Assembly: GCF_949628265.1 (NCBI RefSeq)
Contig: NC_088789.1
Span: forward strand, 29,195,883 to 29,259,882
Direction: 5' to 3'
Length of the DNA stretch: 64,000 nt
Source: Cloeon dipterum
Lineage: Eukaryota; Arthropoda; Insecta; Ephemeroptera; Baetidae
Numbering within the stretch: the first letter of the stretch is position 1; every line of letters begins with the position of its first letter. Made by a program: the position numbers and the translations under genes. The notes under the pieces were generated by a model that was given only the letters and a program-made list of their open reading frames with translations, was not told the origin of the DNA and did not search any database. Below are positions 58,569 to 64,000 of the stretch, piece by piece.

Positions 58569-60146
58569 ATGTCGTGTCAAAAGGCGCTGTGCTTGATTTG
58601 CGAGCTTCCGACGGCGGACGGCGCTGTCCTCGCTGCCCACGTAGACAAGGAGAAATTGCAGACTTGGTTCTTGAACGTCTGCGGATGCGAGTTGGCCGAG
58701 GAAATCGAGGACGAGGACAAAATTTGCTACTTTTGCGCCTGGCAAGCCGAGTGAGTTTCTCACAGGAATTTCTATTATTTATTTATTTATTTATGGAATT
58801 TTCTCCTCAGGTTCCTCTGGAAATTCAACGGGATGTCAGACGAGGCTTTGGTTTGGTGGAATTTGGATTTGGACGATAAAGCAAAGGAGCTGAGGAAATG
58901 TTACTTTGGTAAAAATTGATATTTATTTATAAATTTATTTGTTATCAATATTGTTTCAGAGGGAAATATAGAGCAATGTTGGGTGCCATTGGAAGAGATC
59001 GACCTGCCCGAAAGTGAAGAAGAGGAAAACGAAAAGGATGAGGTGAAATTGGAATCTGAGACACGATCCAATATTAGTTCACTAAAGAAAAAATGTCTCT
59101 ACTGTGGTAAACTATATAAATATTCGTACGTTTTGTCACAGCATGTAAAGAAAACACACAAAAATGCTATTAGATGTGAAAACCATAAATGTGCCACATA
59201 TTTTCACACAATCGAGGAAAAGGAAAAACACAATGAACAATTGCATGAAACGCCGAAAGAACAAAAAATATTCAAATGTGATTTTTGTTGCAAGGAATTG
59301 ATTGGAAATGATAAGCACGTCAAACATGTTCGTAAGGTCCATCGTGAATTTTCAGTCAAGTGCGCTTTCAAAGGCTGCGTCTCGTTTTTCAAAAGTGATA
59401 TCGAAATGAGGGCTCACTTTGACTCTGTTCACGATGATGCGAAAATGATTGATTGTGAATATTGCGATTACAAATCAAGAAACAAATATGATCTACAAAA
59501 ACATGTTGCTAGGAAACACAGAACAGAAAAGAAATTCAAGTGTGACATTTGCAGCAAAATTTTCCCAACCAGTTATGATTTATCCATCCACGTGAAAAGT
59601 GTGCACACATTTCAGCGCTGCGGAATTTGTAAATTAGATGTTTCGGTCGGTTGTTACAGTGCACACATTAGAAAGCTGATATGTATGCGCTGTAAAAACC
59701 ACTTTGAATGTTCAGGTTTGTACCAATCGCACCTGAATAAGTGCAGAGAAACTTTATTGAAATGTTCCAAGTGTCTAAAGAGCTTTCAATGGTCTTATTT
59801 GCTTGTGTACCACATGAAAAGACAGCATGGGAATTGCAAATGGAGTGGCTTGAAGCACAAAGCTTTCGGATTCAAATGTGAACCCTGCAAAACGTACTAC
59901 AAAAGTGCGAGTTTCTTGAAACAACACTCTTACAGGATGCACAACCAGCAGGCCAATTTGAAGCATTGTGCCCACTGCCCTGTGAGCTTCCATTTTAGTT
60001 CTCATTTGATTAACCATCTCGCTAAGGAACACAATTTGTTGGAGTTTGAATTTGAATGTGATGCGTGCAAAAAGCAGTTCATTTCCAAGCATTCTCTTTG
60101 CAAGCATATCAAGTCAACTCATTTGAAATGCATGAAATTAATTTAA
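58569..60146 (+). CDS. ZAD-C2H2 zinc-finger protein, array copy 6
   Basis: Exons 58569-58750, 58811-58908 and 58960-60146 give 488 residues. The ZAD, linker exon (FLWKFNGMSDEALVWW) and about 12 fingers are intact. It is a mosaic. The amino half of exon 3 (LPESEEEENEKDE, LYKYSY) resembles copy 3. Finger 3 (ELIGNDKHVKHVRKVH) and the last fingers (FLKQHSYRMH, FHFSSHLINH) resemble copy 1. Elsewhere it diverges from all copies at NCKWSGLKHKAFGF, where the others read NREWRGL. Confidence 0.9.
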
Positions 60147-60298
60147 AATCAACGCTTTCACTCAAAACGAGAAAACATATGCTACAAATTAATGGAATTA
60201 AATATACGTGCTCTCATTCTCATTCCTTTCCGAAGTATCACATTATAATTTATTTAAAGTTGCTCACAAATGATGTTGATGTTATATTGTATAAAGTC

Positions 60299-60304
60299 AA
60301 TAAA
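60299..60304 (+). terminator. Polyadenylation signal, zinc-finger gene 6
   Basis: AATAAA about 150 nt after the stop. Confidence 0.5.
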
Positions 60305-60456
60305 ATGAAAATTGTTAATACAGTAAACTAATATTCTTTTTCTTAATTTAGATTACACTCTACATTACCAACAAACTAAAAAATTATACTTTGAACATTT
60401 TGAACCTCAAATCACTGCTTTTTCAATACTATTTTTAAATTAATTGAAGGGATATT

Positions 60457-60539
60457 AACTCAATGCGGACTGCTCCGCCAATAATTGCTACGGTGCAGGT
60501 TGCATAGCAACATGGTGAAAATCGACGGTTTTTAGCTTA
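60457..60539. repeat. Nine-copy conserved spacer element, copy 9
   Basis: CAATGCGGACTGCTCCGCCA, CTACGGTGCAGGTTGCATAG and GTGAAAATCGACGGTTTTTA. It lies in the short (0.9-kb) spacer between genes 6 and 7, which holds no gene. Confidence 0.8.
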
Positions 60540-60954
60540 TATACTCTAGAATAAAATATAAATTTCTTGCTCATATAACATTTAATAAAAAGCCCGCCGC
60601 ATCTCAGGCTCTTATCTAGTCGTCAAAATGCGCCTCTGAAATTGTTGCCTGCTGAAGCCCTGTTCGGCGAGAGAAAGGAACAACACACCTAATGGCATGG
60701 TTTTAAAGAACTGTTAATCTGCTGATTAGCGCCTTTAAAAAAACCCTTAACGAATACTTGTGATTCGATAAGAGCCAATTCCAGATATTTTATTATTTAT
60801 TTGACCTCGAATTTTGTAAAAAAAAATTGTTGCTAATATTATACTCGCTTTATTTATCAATAGGTTTTACACTTTTACAGCATATAAGATTATTGCTCTT
60901 TTCAATTATAATAAATCAAAAATTGCTGCCGGTTGCACTTATATCATTTTCTTT

Positions 60955-61063
60955 CCCGTAGATGGCGCGATGAACTTAAAACTAACCCACCTTCGGAGCG
61001 GCGCTGCGGTTGCCTAGCCACCTTTCTGGAAACTTCCATTCAGGTTCAGGTGGTCTGTCTGAA
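60955..61063 (+). promoter_or_regulatory. Promoter/5' UTR block of zinc-finger gene 7, CTCF-like core
   Basis: CCCGTAGATGGCGCG at 60955-60969, then the conserved leader, here with GCGGTTGCC in place of GCGATCGCC. Confidence 0.55.
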
Positions 61064-62643
61064 ATGTCGTTGGAAAAAGCGCTGTGCTTGATTTGCGAGC
61101 TTCCGACGGCGGAAGGCGCTGTCCTCGCTGCCCACACGGACAAGGAGAAATTACAGACTTGGTTCTTCAATGTCTGCGGACACGAGTTGGCAGAGGAAAT
61201 CGAGGACGAGGACAAAATTTGCTACTTTTGTCTGTGGCATGCCGAGTGAGTTCTTAAAAGAAATTTAAGGAATTTCATGAATTTAAGTAATTTTCCCTAA
61301 GGTTTCTCTGGAAATTCAATGGAATGTCAGACGAGGCTTTGGTTTGGTGGAATTTGGATTTGGACGATGCAGCAAAGGAGCTTCGGAAATATTACTTAGG
61401 TAGTACAAAAAAATAATATTTTTATAAATTTTTTTCTATCAACTGTGTTTTAGAGGGAAATATTGAGCAATGCTGGGTGCCATTGGAAGAGGATGATCTG
61501 CCCGAAAGTGTAAAAGATGAAGAAGTCGAAGAGGATGCGGTGGAATTGGAATCTGGATCACGATCCGATATTTGTTCACAAAAGAAAAAATGTCTTTTCT
61601 GTGGTAAACAATATTCATACTCGTACAATTTGTCGCAGCATGTAAAGAAAACACACAAAAATGCTATCAGATGTGGATACTATAAATGTGCCACATATTT
61701 TCACACAATCGAGGAGAGAGAAAAACACAATGAAGAAGTGCATGAAAAACGGGGAGAACTGAAAATATTTAAATGCGATTTTTGTATCCAGAAATTGAAA
61801 GGGAGCAGTGACTATTGCCGACATGTTCGTCGTGTTCATCTTGAATATCCATTCAAGTGCGCTTTTCGTGGCTGCGTCTCTTTCTTCAAAACTAAAATCG
61901 AAATGAGGACACACTTTGACTCTGTTCATAAAATTGATGGGGATAAAATGATTGATTGTGAATATTGCGATTACAAATCAAATAGGAGAAACAATCTAAT
62001 AGCACATGTTGCCAGAAAACACAGAACAGAAAAGCCATTCAAGTGTGACAACTGCGGTGAAATGTTCTCAACAAAGGGTAGTTTGCTGGATCATATGCGT
62101 TTAAAGCATGTATTCAAACGCTGCAAAATTTGCACATTAGACGTTCCTGTCCGTACTTCCTCTCAACACATAAGAAAGGTGTCCTGCGTTCGCTGCAAAA
62201 ACGAGTTCCATTGTTCAGGTTTGTACCAATCGCACCTACAAAAGTGCAGGGAAACTTTATTGAAATGTTCCAAGTATCCAAAGAGCTTTCAAATGCCTTA
62301 TTTGCTTGTGTACCACATGAAACGAAAACACGGAAATCGCGAATGGCATGGTTTGAAGCACAAAGCTTTCGGATTCAAATGTGAACCCTGCAAAATGTGC
62401 TTCAAGAGTGCGAACCTTTTGAAAGTGCATATTAACAGGATGCACAAACAAGCCAAATTGAAGCACTGTGCCGATTGCCGTCAGAGTTTCGTTTTCACTT
62501 CTCATTTGATTAACCATCTCGCTAAGAAACATAATTTGTTTGAGCTTGAATTTGAATGTGATGCATGCAAAAAAAAGTTCATTTCCAAACGTTCTCTTCG
62601 CATGCATATCATGTCAATTCATTTCAAAAAAACGAAAATTTAA
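61064..62643 (+). CDS. ZAD-C2H2 zinc-finger protein, array copy 7
   Basis: Exons 61064-61245, 61302-61399 and 61454-62643 give 489 residues. A longer frame opens at 61010, but 61064 is the ATG conserved in all copies. The ZAD (CLIC, CYFC) and linker exon are intact. One finger has lost a zinc ligand: CSKYPKSFQMPYLLVYHMKR reads C-x2-Y where all paralogues have C-x2-C. Finger 5 (NRRNNLIA) and fingers 6-7 (CGEMFSTKGSLLDHMRLKH, CTLDVPVRTSSQH) differ strongly from the other copies, so this is the most diversified member in its central fingers. Confidence 0.9.
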
Positions 62644-64000
62644 AATGTGTGAAAAATTAATCGCTATTACTAAGTTGAGGAAACATTTGCTACAAATTCA
62701 TGAACTTCAATTTGCGCTTTTATTCTCTTACCTTTCTTAATATATAGCATTGTAATTGTATCATAGTTGTTCATAATTTTTGATTTGATATTCTGTATTA
62801 AAATGTAAAATAAAAAGTTCATTAACGAATTCTTTTTCTTTATTTAGAATAAATACACTCTACTATCTTGTTTGCGAGAAAGAAGGAAATAAATAAGAAT
62901 TCGAAAAATGTCTCAAAATTCTCTAAATTCAGGCCGATAATTCCTATAACGCACAAAAGCCTTTCTTCTCGCGGTGGGTTCTACGACCGCCAGCTGCAGC
63001 AATTTCAGAAATTCCTCGAGCAAATATTTTAAAAATCTCTATGCACAAAGAATAAGAGAAAGCCAAATTTAAAACCGCGCTACTTAACAAGACAATTGAT
63101 TTTATTTAATTAAGTTCCTATTTTTAATCAAAATGGATTTCTAGTCTCTAAAAACGAGATAAAAGTCAATTTTCTTAGGCGTGCTGCCCGATTGTTAATT
63201 TTTTAACTGTAAATAATACATTTGTATTAAATAAACGATAATTATTTTCCAAAATATGACCGAATGAGACAGCAGAGCCGAATTAAAGGTTTATAAATAT
63301 CTCAAAATAGACGATGTTTTTATGAGATGTTTTGTGTTCAATATTGACGCTCTCTGAGCAGATTTTAGTCAATAATTGGCGTGGCACAAACAATATTTGT
63401 TATGAATTTTCTCGGATTTTGTAACCATTTCAGATATTTAAGCCGTTTAAAATTGCAATATTTTAGATTTGAGCTCATTTGAAGCGTCATGGAGGTTTAA
63501 ATGGAAAAAAAATAGTTGACTGTCTAAAACGCACACTATTTTTACCAAACTTTTGGTCCTTGTAACCACATCTCCGCACACGAATACGAAATGAATAAAT
63601 AAACAGATTTTTGTTATCCTCTGCTCAGTACTTGCCGTGGGCTATGAGCTCACTGGGTCCTAACAACAACGCCGAGCGGATACCATATGGGGCCGCAGAA
63701 GAGCTTTTCGCCTGCACGCCGCACCGAGGTCTTTTTATTGAAACGCCTCCTAGATATTACATATATTGAGCGCCGTATATATTTTTATCATTATCGTGTT
63801 GACTCAAACCTAATTGGCAGAAAGGCGATTATTTAGGTGCAAAGTGATCTTTGTCTCTTTTTTATTGCATGAGGCAGACACCGTAAAGGGGCCTAGTGAG
63901 TGAGAGTGAGAGAAACACGCTTCACACGTCAAGGTCGACGGCGCTGGTGACCGCGCATCTAGGAGCCGCGGCTGAATTGGCCTAGCCGAATCTATCTGCT
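62644..64000. repeat. Spacer after zinc-finger gene 7, duplicate of 54250-55595
   Basis: Near-identical to the region behind gene 5 up to the window end, including the small inverted-end insert (about 62875-62970). No gene. The SINE-like repeat lies at 63615. Confidence 0.7.
63615..63760. repeat. SINE-like dispersed repeat, copy i
   Basis: CGCCGAGCGGATACCATATG and CCGCACCGAGGTCTTTTTAT. Twin of copy g. Confidence 0.55.

Overview
This is a eukaryotic window, almost certainly from an insect or a close arthropod relative. It is AT-rich and has very short GT-AG introns (many 45-65 nt), polyadenylation signals after genes, ZAD-type C2H2 zinc-finger genes in tandem, and decayed DNA transposons. I name no species. 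There are three gene families, each amplified locally, and no rRNA, tRNA or CRISPR feature that I can support.

Family 1 is a tandem array of seven ZAD-C2H2 zinc-finger genes, all on the + strand (ATGs at 1101, 7553, 45528, 48969, 52660, 58569 and 61064). All have the same three-exon build: a ZAD exon of 182 nt, a 98-nt linker exon, and a long exon with about 12 fingers. Copy 3 has a 1-base deletion in its ZAD exon; the rest look intact. Each gene is preceded by a nearly identical promoter/5' UTR block holding a CTCF-like AGATGGCGC core. A conserved roughly 85-bp noncoding element occurs nine times in the array.

Family 2 is one intact two-exon ankyrin gene (3320-5244) with 18 repeats arranged as a higher-order unit of four. 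Two truncated 3' copies lie at 42017-42411 and 56117-56346. They were carried along when ankyrin + spacer + zinc-finger units were duplicated.

Family 3, on the - strand between zinc-finger genes 2 and 3 (about 12.9-41.2 kb), is a triplication of a roughly 30-exon receptor protein tyrosine phosphatase (RPTP). The predicted order is signal peptide, a domain resembling the farnesoic-acid-methyltransferase (Methyltransf_FA) fold, a second sandwich-like domain, EGF-like modules, FN3, one membrane helix, then PTP domains D1 and D2. RPTP-1 has an intact D1 ([17 protein letters not shown]). RPTP-2 keeps the architecture, but its catalytic Cys reads as Ser, its P-loop is changed and KNRY has become KNRF, so it is a predicted pseudophosphatase. 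RPTP-3 has lost its FN3, membrane and phosphatase exons and is a mosaic of RPTP-1-like and RPTP-2-like sequence.

Between the genes lie: a non-autonomous hAT-like element with a perfect 8-bp target duplication (5897-6795), a TA-flanked palindromic MITE (55905-56089), an LTR-like insertion with a matching empty site elsewhere in the window (43642-44503), a 194-bp inverted-repeat element in all three RPTP copies, a dispersed SINE-like repeat (nine copies), and two copies of a GC-rich block upstream of RPTP-1 and RPTP-2. The three families are not known to act together. The plausible themes are nuclear DNA binding (zinc fingers), protein scaffolding (ankyrin) and surface signalling with possible catalytic decoys (RPTPs). 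All exon models come from reading splice signals by eye.
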